A stretch of DNA of 64,000 nucleotides from Terriglobia bacterium (GCA_020073565.1 JAIQEY010000023.1:25997-89996), one strand, 5' to 3'. Positions 16,463 to 23,905 are shown, numbered from the stretch's first letter. A program made the numbers and translations. Notes: generated from the letters alone by a model not told the origin.

Positions 16463-16738
16463 ATGCCCCAGATTCAAATACCCTCACCCCTTCGGCAGTA
16501 TGCAGGTAAGCAGGCCTCCGTCAATGTGCCGGCCGCATCGGTCGGCGAAGCGCTCAAGAACCTGGTTGCGCAGCATCCTGACCTGAAGCGTCATCTCTAT
16601 ACTGACGACGGCAAACTGCGTGCCTTTGTGAATGTCTACGTCAACGACGAAGACATGCGCTACCTGCAAAAAGAAGCCACTGCGCTCAACGACGGTGATA
16701 CCATTTCAATCGTTCCGTCGATTGCCGGCGGCTGCTGA
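16463..16738 (+). CDS. cysO: CysO-like sulfur carrier protein (ThiS/MoaD fold), 91 aa, ending Gly-Gly-Cys
   Basis: Ubiquitin-like carrier whose C-terminal Gly-Gly is adenylated and thiocarboxylated by an E1-like enzyme. FVNVYVNDEDMRYLQ, LNDGDTISIVPSIAGG and the 91-aa length match M. tuberculosis CysO (which has FVNIYVNDEDVRF... and ends AVAGG). Unlike that protein, the frame continues one codon past Gly-Gly: ATT GCC GGC GGC TGC TGA, giving a terminal cysteine. The protein therefore looks like an encoded CysO-Cys adduct and should need trimming, plausibly by the JAMM enzyme at 14644, before activation. The E1 gene follows at 16863. ThiS or MoaD roles are less likely given cysM and JAMM nearby. 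Confidence 0.87.
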   Translation: MPQIQIPSPLRQYAGKQASVNVPAASVGEALKNLVAQHPDLKRHLYTDDGKLRAFVNVYVNDEDMRYLQKEATALNDGDTISIVPSIAGGC

Positions 16739-16752
16739 ACTATGATTTTCTG

Positions 16753-16821
16753 ATGATGACCTGCGGACCAACACATCGCCGAATGTCCCGCCCCAAGCGC
16801 TGTTGCCGCCGCTGCCGGTAG
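16753..16821 (+). CDS. Short Cys-rich reading frame upstream of moeB (putative leader peptide, 22 aa)
   Basis: A 22-codon frame starting ATGATG at 16753 and stopping TAG at 16819-16821, 41 bases before the E1 gene. It encodes an Arg-rich peptide with four cysteines, three of them in the last five residues (CCRRCR), preceded by SRPKR. In mycobacteria, short poly-Cys leader frames are known to act as cysteine-responsive attenuators of sulfur genes. The position before a cysteine-pathway gene makes this a candidate of the same logic. No clear attenuator hairpin or strong ribosome site was seen, and a TACAAT box at 16839-16844 might start transcription after it. Speculative. Confidence 0.4.
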   Translation: MMTCGPTHRRMSRPKRCCRRCR

Positions 16822-16862
16822 TTCGCCTTCGATCCGATTACAATTGAACAAAAGAGGACCCC

Positions 16863-18035
16863 ATGGCCACGCTCCCTGATGTCAAACCCGTCGAAGCCGT
16901 TCTAAGTAACGACGAAATCCTGCGCTACTCGCGCCACCTGATCATGCCCGAAGTCGGCATGGAAGGGCAGCAGAAGTTGAAGGCCGCGAAAGTGCTGTGC
17001 ATCGGCGCGGGCGGCCTGGGATCGCCGCTCGCACTCTACCTGGGGGCCGCGGGCGTGGGCACGCTGGGCATCGTGGACTTCGACGTGGTCGACTACACGA
17101 ACCTGCAGCGCCAGATTATCCATACCACCGACGATGTGGGCCGCAAGAAACTCGACTCGGCCGCCGACAAGCTGAAAGCGATCAACCCGTTTCTAAACCT
17201 GCGGTTGTTCGAAACGAAACTCACCAGCGCGAATGCGCTCGAATTGTTCCGCGAGTTCGACATCATCGCCGACGGCACTGACAACTTCCCCACGCGCTAT
17301 CTGGTCAACGACGCCTGCGTGCTCACCGGCAAACCCAATGTTTACGGCTCGATCTTCCGCTTCGAAGGACAGGCGAGCGTGTTCGCTACCGAGGAAGGCC
17401 CGTGCTACCGCTGCCTGTATCCTGAGCCGCCACCGCCCGGACTGGTTCCTTCCTGCGCGGAAGGTGGAGTGCTCGGGATTCTGCCCGGATTGGTGGGCGT
17501 GATCCAGGCGACCGAAACCATCAAGCTGATTCTCGGCGTGGGCGATTCGCTCGCTGGACGTCTGCTGTTGGTCGACGCGCTCGGCATGAAGTTCCGCGAA
17601 CTCAAACTGCGCAAGAACCCCGATTGCCCAGCTTGCGGCAAGAACCGCACGATTACCAAGCTGATCGACTACGAGGAGTTCTGCGGGATCCGGGGCCAGG
17701 AAGAGCCGGCTGGAAATGACGTGCCGGCGATCTCAGTGGAAGAATTGAAAAAAAAGTTAGACGCGAAGGCCGACATCTTCGTTCTCGACGTACGCGAGCC
17801 GCACGAATATCAGATCTGTAACCTGAAGGGATATCTCATCCCGGTGGGCGACCTGCCGAAGCGTGTGAATGAACTCGATTCCAGCCGCGAGATCATCGCG
17901 CATTGCCGCTCCGGCGTGCGCAGCGCGAAGGCTGTGAACTTCCTGCGGCGGTCGGGATTCAAGAAGGTCTACAATCTGACCGGCGGCATTCTAGCCTGGG
18001 CGGATCGGGTCGATCCGACGATGCCGAAGTACTAA
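16863..18035 (+). CDS. moeB: MoeB/MoeZ E1-like adenylyltransferase with C-terminal rhodanese domain
   Basis: Adenylates the C-terminal glycine of a ubiquitin-like carrier and supplies sulfur; 390 aa as in MoeZ/MOCS3. The E1 domain (about 15-265) has the ATP-binding GAGGLGSPLALYLGAAGVG, DFDVVDYTNLQRQ, DGTDNFPTRYLVND, the active-site region VPSCAEGG (Cys198) and zinc pairs CYRC and CPAC. The rhodanese domain (about 285-388) has LDVREPHEYQICNLKG and the persulfide Cys348 in AHCRSGVRS. In M. tuberculosis MoeZ activates CysO for CysM; a second role in Mo-cofactor synthesis is possible. ATG 16863 is preceded by AAAGAGGACCCC. A terminator follows. Confidence 0.94.
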   Translation: MATLPDVKPVEAVLSNDEILRYSRHLIMPEVGMEGQQKLKAAKVLCIGAGGLGSPLALYLGAAGVGTLGIVDFDVVDYTNLQRQIIHTTDDVGRKKLDSAADKLKAINPFLNLRLFETKLTSANALELFREFDIIADGTDNFPTRYLVNDACVLTGKPNVYGSIFRFEGQASVFATEEGPCYRCLYPEPPPPGLVPSCAEGGVLGILPGLVGVIQATETIKLILGVGDSLAGRLLLVDALGMKFRELKLRKNPDCPACGKNRTITKLIDYEEFCGIRGQEEPAGNDVPAISVEELKKKLDAKADIFVLDVREPHEYQICNLKGYLIPVGDLPKRVNELDSSREIIAHCRSGVRSAKAVNFLRRSGFKKVYNLTGGILAWADRVDPTMPKY

Positions 18036-18062
18036 AAGGCAGGTGTCAGGTCTCAGGTTTGG

Positions 18063-18087
18063 AGGGAGCGCTTGGGCGCTCCCTTTC
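18063..18087 (+). terminator. Terminator after moeB
   Basis: AGGGAGCGC / GCGCTCCCT stem with a TTGG loop, followed by TT and an AT-rich stretch, 28 bases after the stop. The T-run is short. Confidence 0.65.
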
Positions 18088-18161
18088 ATATTTGGTGTTC
18101 GGCCGCCGTTCGCGTCAGTATTTGAAGTAACACCCGCGGAAGGCATAATCACGAGGTGAGT

Positions 18162-18188
18162 AAAAAAAGGGAGCACGCCGGTGCTCCC
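18162..18188 (-). terminator. Terminator of the small secreted protein gene
   Basis: On the minus strand, GGGAGCAC/GTGCTCCC stem with a short CGGC loop followed by seven T residues, 25 bases past the stop of the 18213-18593 gene. A textbook intrinsic terminator. Confidence 0.88.
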
Positions 18189-18212
18189 ATGCTTCTCGAT
18201 TTGTTATTCAGA

Positions 18213-18593
18213 CTATTTGCTGGAACTTGCGCTGGCGGATGTGGTCTCGCCGATCGCCAAGGCGAATTTCTTGCCTGCGAAGCGAACCTGGGAGATTGAG
18301 GCTGTGCTGCTGCTGCGGTCTACTACCGTCGAGTCGAAGGGAGAAGCTTTTTCCAACTCGACGACCTTTGCAGCAGTCCTGGCAACCTCCTTCTTGCCTT
18401 TCAGGAAGACCACCTGCACCTCCGATCCGCTGCCATCCCAACGAACCTGATATTCGCCAGCCGGGATCTGCTGTCCGTTGACCTGGACGGCCTCCTGCAC
18501 ATTCAGCGTACCCTTGTTACTCGCGAAAGCACCCGTTGCGAGCAGTACTGCCAGCCCGAGCACCGCAAACTTTGCCAGATTGTTCAGTTTCAT
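18213..18593 (-). CDS. Small exported protein, 126 aa, unknown function
   Basis: A signal peptide (KFAVLGLAVLLATGAFA, about residues 8-24) precedes a compact beta-rich domain: LNVQEAVQVNGQQIPAGEYQ, then VRWDGSGSEVQVVFLKGKKE, then ASISQVRFAGKKFALAIG, ending in a Ser/Ala tail. I know similar small secreted proteins from acidobacterial genomes but no function. The minus-strand leader has a CCCGG(n)CCGGG hairpin (18611-18627) ahead of the ribosome site GAAGGAACCT, and a strong terminator follows, so it is a monocistronic and probably well expressed gene. Confidence 0.8.
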   Translation of the reverse strand: MKLNNLAKFAVLGLAVLLATGAFASNKGTLNVQEAVQVNGQQIPAGEYQVRWDGSGSEVQVVFLKGKKEVARTAAKVVELEKASPFDSTVVDRSSSTASISQVRFAGKKFALAIGETTSASASSSK

Positions 18594-18701
18594 AGGTTCC
18601 TTCTCTCTGCCCGGTTTCTGGCCGGGACATCACGGGCGGCTGGTTCAGCACGCGCACATTCGGTCTTGCCTTTTCCAGCAAAAGTCCTACAATGCGCCTG
18701 T

Positions 18702-18803
18702 CAGGGTGACGCAAAAAGGCGCGGGCCTCAAACTCGCTCTCTTTGCCCGGACTCGGCTCACTCAGGGCCGCCAAACCACGCGTGAGCTAGTCCCGTCACC
18801 CTG
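18702..18803. repeat. 102-base element bounded by perfect 10-base inverted repeats
   Basis: CAGGGTGACG at 18702-18711 and CGTCACCCTG at 18794-18803 are exact reverse complements. The enclosed 82 bases contain further short pairings. It could be a structured RNA or a small palindrome-ended insertion. The surrounding 447-base gap (18594-19040) has no other feature I can name. Confidence 0.5.
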
Positions 18804-19040
18804 CAAGAATATCTTGATCTTGCGGATCGAGAATTTTCCTCTCTCCCCGACCCCATCACAGTTCGCTTCAGGATACGAAATCCACTTTGAGGAAGTTCCC
18901 GATTTCGTTCGCGAGCATGAACATTAGACGACTGCGGAGTGACGCAGGTAGCAATAATTCGGACAAATGAAAGGTGAGAAACAATACCAAAATGTTTTGT
19001 GTAGAGAGCGAAGACGACAAACACGTGAAGTAACGATCGA

Positions 19041-19994
19041 TCAACTTATCTTGAGTACGATCTTGCCGTAATTCTTTCCTTCCTGCATAAGCGTGTAAGC
19101 GGTGCGGGCTTCGGTAAGGGGGAATACTTTTCCGATCACGGGAGCGAGTTTGTCGGCGGCCAACCACTCGGATAGCTGCTTCCATGCCGCGTCCATGATG
19201 GAGTGATTCTGGCTCAGATAGCTGAGCCACAACCCGTGCACGCTGGCGCCTTTGGCGTAGAGAATGCGAGGGTCGAGGATGGCGGGCTCTCCGGTGGCGG
19301 CGCCGTAAACGATCACGCGTCCGAAATCGCGCAGGCAGCGCACGCTCCTGGCCACGTGCTCGCCCCCCAACATTTCAAATACTGCGTCGACTCCTTCGCC
19401 GCGGGTCAGATCTTTGATCGCCTCAACGTAGTCTTTCTGTTTGTAATTGATGCCGTGCTGCAGGCCGAGTTCGCGGACGCGCGCCAGTTTCTCGTCGGAC
19501 GAAGAAGTGCCGTACATTTCGATGCCGAGGATTTTCCCGATCTCGACCGCGGCGGTGCCGACTCCGCCGGCGACCGCGTGAATCAGCACTCGCGCGCCGC
19601 CCCGCCTCTCGACGAGACCGGCCTTCCAATAGGCGAAATAGGCAGTAAAGAAATTGACGGGGAAGGCAGCGGCCTGCTCGGCGCTCCAGCTCTCGGGAAC
19701 CGGCCATAGCAAAGCGGGATAAGCAGGCGTAGTTTCAGCGAAGGCCGCCCACTGCGAGTAGCCCATCACGCGGCGCCCGGTGCGCGTGTCGACGCCGGCG
19801 AACTCGCGTCCGGCGATGAGCGGCGGCTTGGGAGTGCCGGGGTAGCCTCCGCGAGCGGTGAGCAAATCGGCGAAGTTCAGTCCACCGGCCTCGACTTTGA
19901 CGACGACCTGTTCAGGACCCGCGTGCGCGTCGGGGGCGTTCTGCACTTCCAGTACCTCGGGGCCGCCGAAGCGAGTGATGACGAGTGCTTTCAT
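19041..19994 (-). CDS. Zinc-free MDR NAD(P)H:quinone oxidoreductase-like protein, 317 aa
   Basis: Medium-chain dehydrogenase/reductase of the quinone-oxidoreductase/VAT-1 branch. It starts MKALVITRFGGPEVLEVQ. The N-terminal domain has PPLIAGREFAGV without the zinc-ligand set of alcohol dehydrogenases. The nucleotide-binding domain has AVAGGVGTAAVEIGKILG, and the C-terminal end is TYTLMQEGKNYGKIVLKIS. Likely reduces quinones or other enones with NADPH in the cytoplasm; substrate unknown. It stands alone, divergent from moaA, with repeat-rich DNA upstream. Confidence 0.88.
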   Translation of the reverse strand: MKALVITRFGGPEVLEVQNAPDAHAGPEQVVVKVEAGGLNFADLLTARGGYPGTPKPPLIAGREFAGVDTRTGRRVMGYSQWAAFAETTPAYPALLWPVPESWSAEQAAAFPVNFFTAYFAYWKAGLVERRGGARVLIHAVAGGVGTAAVEIGKILGIEMYGTSSSDEKLARVRELGLQHGINYKQKDYVEAIKDLTRGEGVDAVFEMLGGEHVARSVRCLRDFGRVIVYGAATGEPAILDPRILYAKGASVHGLWLSYLSQNHSIMDAAWKQLSEWLAADKLAPVIGKVFPLTEARTAYTLMQEGKNYGKIVLKIS

Positions 19995-20134
19995 GCGGAC
20001 AGTCTAGCAGTCTGCGGGCCGCTCGGTTGACGCTAAGAAAGTTGTCACCCTCGACCGGCTCCGAGCATCTATAATGGCGTTCTAGTTTCCGACCCTCGCT
20101 GCCTGGGAAGCCGTGGCGGCGCGGGCGAGGGGAT

Positions 20135-20156
20135 GCCGGCGAGACGCCGGCGCTAC
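20135..20156. repeat. Palindromic repeat, second copy of the GTAGCGCCGGCG family
   Basis: GCCGGCGAGACGCCGGCGCTAC is the reverse complement of 5270-5291 with one change. It lies in the spacer before moaA. Confidence 0.7.
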
Positions 20157-20248
20157 CCGAGGGTGCCGGTGGAAACGCCTGCGCCTCCCGTGTTTGGAAA
20201 GGAAACGCGCGCCGGTTGATTCCCGCCTGTGTTTTCTTTCCTGCAACC

Positions 20249-20328
20249 AGTCGTTGGTCGTTCGTCGCTGGTCGTTGGCGCGGCGATGCCCAGCGACGAA
20301 CGACTGCCGACCAACGACTTGCTGCTTA
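20249..20328. repeat. Imperfect inverted repeat overlapping the 5' end of moaA
   Basis: The left arm CAGTCGTTGGTCGTTCGTCG (20249-20268) plus CTGGTCGTTGG pairs with CCCAGCGACGAACGACTG (20289-20306) plus CCGACCAACGACTT. The right arm encodes the first residues of MoaA if ATG 20286 is used. Confidence 0.65.
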
Positions 20329-21308
20329 CTGACAAATTCGGGCGCTCAATTCACGATCTGCGGATCTCGATTACGGACCGCTGCAACTACCGTTGTGTCT
20401 ACTGTCGCACGGGGACGAATGGCGCGGCGTTCGCGGAGCTTCCGTTCGAAGATTATCTGCGGATGGCGCGGATCCTGGTCTCGATGGGAATCACGAAGGT
20501 TCGTCTGACGGGAGGCGAGCCTCTGCTGCGCAAAGGGATTGTGCAGTTCATCCGCGATCTTTCGAAGCTGCGCACAGTGAAGGGTGAGAAGCCCGCGATT
20601 GCTTTGACCACCAACGGCCATCTGCTGGCCGAGATTGCTCAATCGTTGAAAGATGCTGGGCTGGACCGCGTGACCGTCAGTATGGATGCCGTCGATCCCG
20701 ACCGATTCGCCCGCATCACGCGTGTGCCGAACGGATATGACAGCGTGCTCGCCGGGGTGCGCGCATCGCGGCGGGCCGGGCTCGATCCCGTGAAAGTCAA
20801 CTGCGTGTTGCTGCGCGGGTTCAACGAAGACCAGATCATTCCCTTTGGGGTGTTCTCGCGCGAAGAAGGCGTGGTAGTGCGGTTCATCGAATTCATGCCA
20901 CTCGAAGAGGACCGCGTGTGGACACCACAGACGGTGGTAACGCTCGATGAAGTCGTTGCGCGCATGTCGGAATATCTGCCACTGACGGAGATTGCGCGCG
21001 AACACAGCGAGACGGCGCGGCGCTATCGTTTTCCCGATGGTATAGGCGAGATCGGAATCATCGCTCCGGTATCGCATCCATTCTGCGGACATTGCAGCCG
21101 GATTCGGATTACGTCGGATGGCAAACTGCGTACCTGCCTGTTTTCCGCGTGGGATCATGATCTGTACGAATTGATGCGACGCGGCGCCTCCGACGAAAAA
21201 CTCGCGGAATTCATCGTGAAGGTCGTGGAGAAGAAGGAAGAGCGCCACCACATCGGAGAACCGGGATTCGTGCCAGCGTCGCGGACGATGGTGCATATCG
21301 GGGGGTAG
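20286..21308 (+). CDS. moaA: GTP 3',8-cyclase (molybdenum cofactor synthesis)
   Basis: Radical SAM enzyme that converts GTP to 3',8-cyclo-GTP, the first step of molybdenum-cofactor synthesis. The N-terminal cluster motif is Cys33-x3-Cys37-x2-Cys40 in DRCNYRCVYC. LTGGEPLLRKG is the GGEP motif binding SAM. The C-terminal cluster is CGHCSRIRITSDGKLRTC. The protein ends HIGG, keeping the essential terminal Gly-Gly. The frame is open from 20229, but that extension and the first residues after ATG 20286 come from an inverted repeat; the true start could be slightly further in. No moaC or other moa gene is adjacent, but Mo-enzyme genes occur at 31.5 and 58.4 kb. Confidence 0.95.
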   Translation: MPSDERLPTNDLLLTDKFGRSIHDLRISITDRCNYRCVYCRTGTNGAAFAELPFEDYLRMARILVSMGITKVRLTGGEPLLRKGIVQFIRDLSKLRTVKGEKPAIALTTNGHLLAEIAQSLKDAGLDRVTVSMDAVDPDRFARITRVPNGYDSVLAGVRASRRAGLDPVKVNCVLLRGFNEDQIIPFGVFSREEGVVVRFIEFMPLEEDRVWTPQTVVTLDEVVARMSEYLPLTEIAREHSETARRYRFPDGIGEIGIIAPVSHPFCGHCSRIRITSDGKLRTCLFSAWDHDLYELMRRGASDEKLAEFIVKVVEKKEERHHIGEPGFVPASRTMVHIGG

Positions 21309-21318
21309 GGCTCTCCCT

Positions 21319-21391
21319 CGTGTACCTTTGTGTCCTTAGTGGTTAAACGAAGTCCAACCACTAAGGACACGAAGAACCACGAAGGACACCA
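21319..21391. repeat. Inverted repeat, 'CTTCGTGTCCTTAGTGG' family
   Basis: GTACCTTTGTGTCCTTAGTG plus GTT pairs with AACCACTAAGGACACGAAG. Related inverted repeats occur at 41447-41524 (before ispF's end) and 56686-56760 (before pyrH). It fills the gap between moaA and the next gene. Confidence 0.75.
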
Positions 21392-22234
21392 ATGTTCACT
21401 TCGGATTCTGCTGGCCGGCTTGGCCTTCTTATTTCCGTATGTTTCGTGTTTTTCGTCGCGGATGCCTTGGGCGCGGATCGACTTTCCGGGTTCTTGGGTT
21501 TTGACCGCAACGACTACCCCGGCGACACCAACCTTAATGAACTTCACAAGACCTTTGCTTGCACCGGCTACTGGTTGAATAACCCGCCCGGCGCAAAGAC
21601 GAATACCTGGGCGGGAAAGCGCCGCAAACTTGAGGCTGCCGGATTCGGATTTCTTGTGCTCTTCAACGGGCGGCTGTATCGGGAATTGCGATCGCACGCG
21701 GCCGAGCTTGGAAAGTCGGACGCACAAGCGGCGGTCGCGGCCGCCAGGCGCGAGGGGTTTCCGGCGCAGACCATTATTTTTCTCGATCAGGAAGAGGGCG
21801 GACGGTTGCTGCCAGAACAGAAGGCATACCTGTTCGCGTGGGTCGACGGAGTCAGCCAGTCGGGGTTTCGCGCGGGCGTGTATTGTTCGGGGATCGCGGC
21901 TCAGGAGAAGACTGGCGCCAGCGTGATCACCGCTGACGACATACGGCAGAACGCGGGCACGCGACCCATTACCTACTGGGTAACGAATGACGCTTGTCCG
22001 CCATCGCCCGGATGCACGGTTTCGCAACGTCCACCTGCGCCTAGTGAAAGTGGAGTCGCGTTTGCGGATGTCTGGCAGTTCGCGCAGTCGCCGAAGAGAA
22101 AGGACGTTGCGGCGAGCTGCAAAGGGTATCACGCGGATGGAAGTTGCTACGTTCCGGGCGGCGTTGACCAGCGGATGCACCTTGATTTGAATGCTGCGAC
22201 TTCATTTGACCCTTCGCATGGGCGGACGCGCTGA
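21392..22234 (+). CDS. Exported DUF1906 (Rv2525c-like glycoside-hydrolase-like) protein, 280 aa
   Basis: A signal peptide (about residues 8-28, LLISVCFVFFVADALG) is followed by one TIM-barrel-like domain. GFDRNDYPGD opens the domain, with TGYWLNNPPGAK, GFGFLVLFNGR, IIFLDQEEGG, RAGVYCSG, YWVTNDAC and WQFAQSP at the places expected for DUF1906/GH25-like folds. The acidic pair in FLDQEEG is a plausible catalytic site, but no activity is established for the family, which is thought to act on cell-envelope glycans. Cysteines in the C-terminal third could form disulfides in the periplasm. ATG 21392 directly follows an inverted repeat. Confidence 0.78.
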   Translation: MFTSDSAGRLGLLISVCFVFFVADALGADRLSGFLGFDRNDYPGDTNLNELHKTFACTGYWLNNPPGAKTNTWAGKRRKLEAAGFGFLVLFNGRLYRELRSHAAELGKSDAQAAVAAARREGFPAQTIIFLDQEEGGRLLPEQKAYLFAWVDGVSQSGFRAGVYCSGIAAQEKTGASVITADDIRQNAGTRPITYWVTNDACPPSPGCTVSQRPPAPSESGVAFADVWQFAQSPKRKDVAASCKGYHADGSCYVPGGVDQRMHLDLNAATSFDPSHGRTR

Positions 22235-22262
22235 CTCGCTGGGCTTGCTGGAGGGAGTAGGG

Positions 22263-22398
22263 GGCCCTTCGGCTACGCTCAGGGCAGACTCTTCGACTCC
22301 GAAGGACGATTCGCTTCGCTCTTCGTCCTGCTCCGATCAGAATGACAGAATATAAAGAACTGGGAACTGAGGACCGGGAACTGAGAACTCTACTAAGA
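22263..22398. repeat. Palindromic and word repeats in the gap after the DUF1906 gene
   Basis: CCCTTCGGCTACGCTCAGGG (22266-22285) resembles the unit at 10677-10696. CGATTCGCTTCGCTCTTCG follows. Then GAACTGGGAACTGAGGACCG and GGAACTGAGAACTC repeat the word GGAACTGAG, which is also seen just before pyrH (56773-56782). No coding potential. Confidence 0.6.
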
Positions 22399-22400
22399 AC

Positions 22401-22892
22401 TCAGTAGAACGCGTCGTACTTCGTAACGGTCCAGGGACTATCTCTTTTTTCTAAGGTTACTGAGAAGAGGTCTTTGTAGGTAGCGTCCTGGCTGGGGCTG
22501 GAGTAGCGCTGGCCTTTGTAGTGCAGAATCACCAGCGGCGGCACATCTTCCCATTCGACCAGGTTCCAGGAAATCAGCGGGTGCTGCGTTTCGGAGTCGC
22601 AGATAAATTTAGCGCGCTTCTTGCGATAGTCCTTCTCCCAGGCGGCCAGCAGTTGCCGGCAATTGCCATCGCGCATCTGCGTAATGAAGGCATTAGCGGT
22701 GCGCTCGATGGTGCGGTCGCGCAGCGGATTCATGGTGATGCTGAGCGGCATATGGGTCAGCGGGTCCCGCTCGTCGGAACGCGCGAGTACCGGCGGCTGT
22801 CCACTGAGCCAATACAGATAGCCCAGGAAAATCAGCACGAGCAGGCCCGAGGTGCCCAACGCAATCGCGAGATGGGTGCGCGAAAAGTGCAT
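22401..22892 (-). CDS. Membrane-anchored hypothetical protein, 163 aa
   Basis: No recognised family. One N-terminal transmembrane segment (ALGTSGLLVLIFLGYLYWLSG, about residues 9-29) is followed by a soluble domain outside the cytoplasm: TIERTANAFITQMRDGNCRQ, LAAWEKDYRKKRAKFIC and LVEWEDVPPLVILHYKGQRY, a cystatin/NTF2-like feel without certainty. An upstream in-frame GTG at 23000 would overlap the panE remnant, so ATG 22892 is preferred. Confidence 0.6.
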   Translation of the reverse strand: MHFSRTHLAIALGTSGLLVLIFLGYLYWLSGQPPVLARSDERDPLTHMPLSITMNPLRDRTIERTANAFITQMRDGNCRQLLAAWEKDYRKKRAKFICDSETQHPLISWNLVEWEDVPPLVILHYKGQRYSSPSQDATYKDLFSVTLEKRDSPWTVTKYDAFY

Positions 22893-22962
22893 CAGGAGAA
22901 GTTTGGAGGAGGAGTGGGGTAACTGCAAGGTTACTTCCGATACCTGCGTGACTGGCGAGAGG

Positions 22963-23790
22963 CTAAGAAGCCCGCCGGGACGCCTGCCCCGCACGCTCAA
23001 TTTGTGCCATCAGCGCTTCCGTAACGGGAGCTTTTAAACCATGGCGCTTGGCCCCGCGCACGATGGGTCCGCCAATCGCATCCAACTCTGGCGGCCGCCC
23101 ATGCTCAACGTCTTTCTGCATGGAACTCCTCATGCCCCGCGGCAGGCCCTTGATCATCTCCAGCACCGGCCCTGCTTCTACCCTGGCGCCCTCGGCCTGT
23201 CCCGCGGCACAGGCCTCGCGTACGCCTGCTTGCAGCTGTTCCCACGTCTCTGGCCCGGCAACCAGTTCGTCGATCGTTCTGTCGAACGCGGTCGTGGTCA
23301 GCGCGAGTGGTGCAAGGAATACCAACTTGCTCCACATGAGCGTCACTTCATCGTCGACGAAGTTACAGGTGAAGCCCATGCCTTGGAGTTGATCGAGTGT
23401 CGTCTGAAGTAACCCGCGACCGCGCGACGACAGGTTCAGGCGCGCGAAGGGCGTTCGATGGATGATATGCCCGATGCTCGCTCGCTCGAACTCGCCCGCG
23501 ATCGTGGCCGGAATCACGTGGTCGGGGCCGTATTTTGAGCGCAACAATTCCACGTGCTCCACTCCGTTCAGCAGGGGCACGATGGCCGCAATCGTCGAGG
23601 CGTCGGTGATCGAGCGCAGCGCCGCATCCAATTGCGGGGCCTTGACCGTGAGCCATAGGACATCGGTCGGCGGAACCGACGACGCCCACCCAACCTCCAC
23701 ACTCCAGTTTCCGAATGCGCTCTCCAGTTGAAGTTTCAGAGGATGGGCAGCCAAGGTTTCTGGCCGAACCACCAGCGTGACGGCCTCACC
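22963..23790 (-). pseudogene. 5'-truncated ketopantoate reductase-like gene
   Basis: The body is a 2-dehydropantoate 2-reductase (PanE/ApbA): LVVRPETLAA, LWLTVKAPQLDAAL, VPLLNGVEHVELLRSKYGP, WSKLVFLAPLALTT, RGMRSSMQKDVEHGRPPELD and AIGGPIVRGAKRHGL, which are the catalytic-domain motifs. Family members begin about 25-30 residues earlier with a GxGxxG NADPH site; here that part is absent. Homology starts at GEAVTLVVRP (codon at 23788-23790) and immediately upstream is a word repeat (23791-23850), with an in-frame stop a few codons further. A minus-strand TATAAT at 23861-23866 may be the old promoter. Without the Rossmann motif it is unlikely to work as a reductase. GTG 23772 gives a 269-aa frame if it is still translated. 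Confidence 0.75.
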
Positions 23791-23850
23791 GGGTCTCAGG
23801 TGCTAGGTCTCAGGGAAAAACTCGGGTTCCTGACACCTGACACTAGGATT
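23791..23850. repeat. Inverted word repeat at the panE breakpoint
   Basis: GGGTCTCAGGTGCTAGGTCT plus CAGGG faces CCTGACACCTGACACTAGG; the two halves pair imperfectly. The repeat abuts the first homologous codon of the truncated panE. Confidence 0.65.
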
Positions 23851-23876
23851 TCAGGCGGCGATTATACCCTCCCGGT

Positions 23877-23905
23877 TTGTGTTTTCAGGATGGCGGGCGT
23901 ATAGT
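23877..23905 (+). promoter_or_regulatory. Candidate sigma-70 promoter of rimP-nusA-infB
   Basis: TTGTGT (23877-23882), a 17-base spacer and TATAGT (23900-23905). The -10 box matches TATAAT at five of six places; the -35 is weak. Transcription from here would include the hairpin leader at 23955-23976. Confidence 0.45.

Noticed and set aside
18594..19040. Search for a known riboswitch or small gene in the longest noncoding gap
   Set aside because: No conserved riboswitch core was recognised and short frames there lack ribosome sites or plausible composition; only the 102-base inverted-repeat element is reported.
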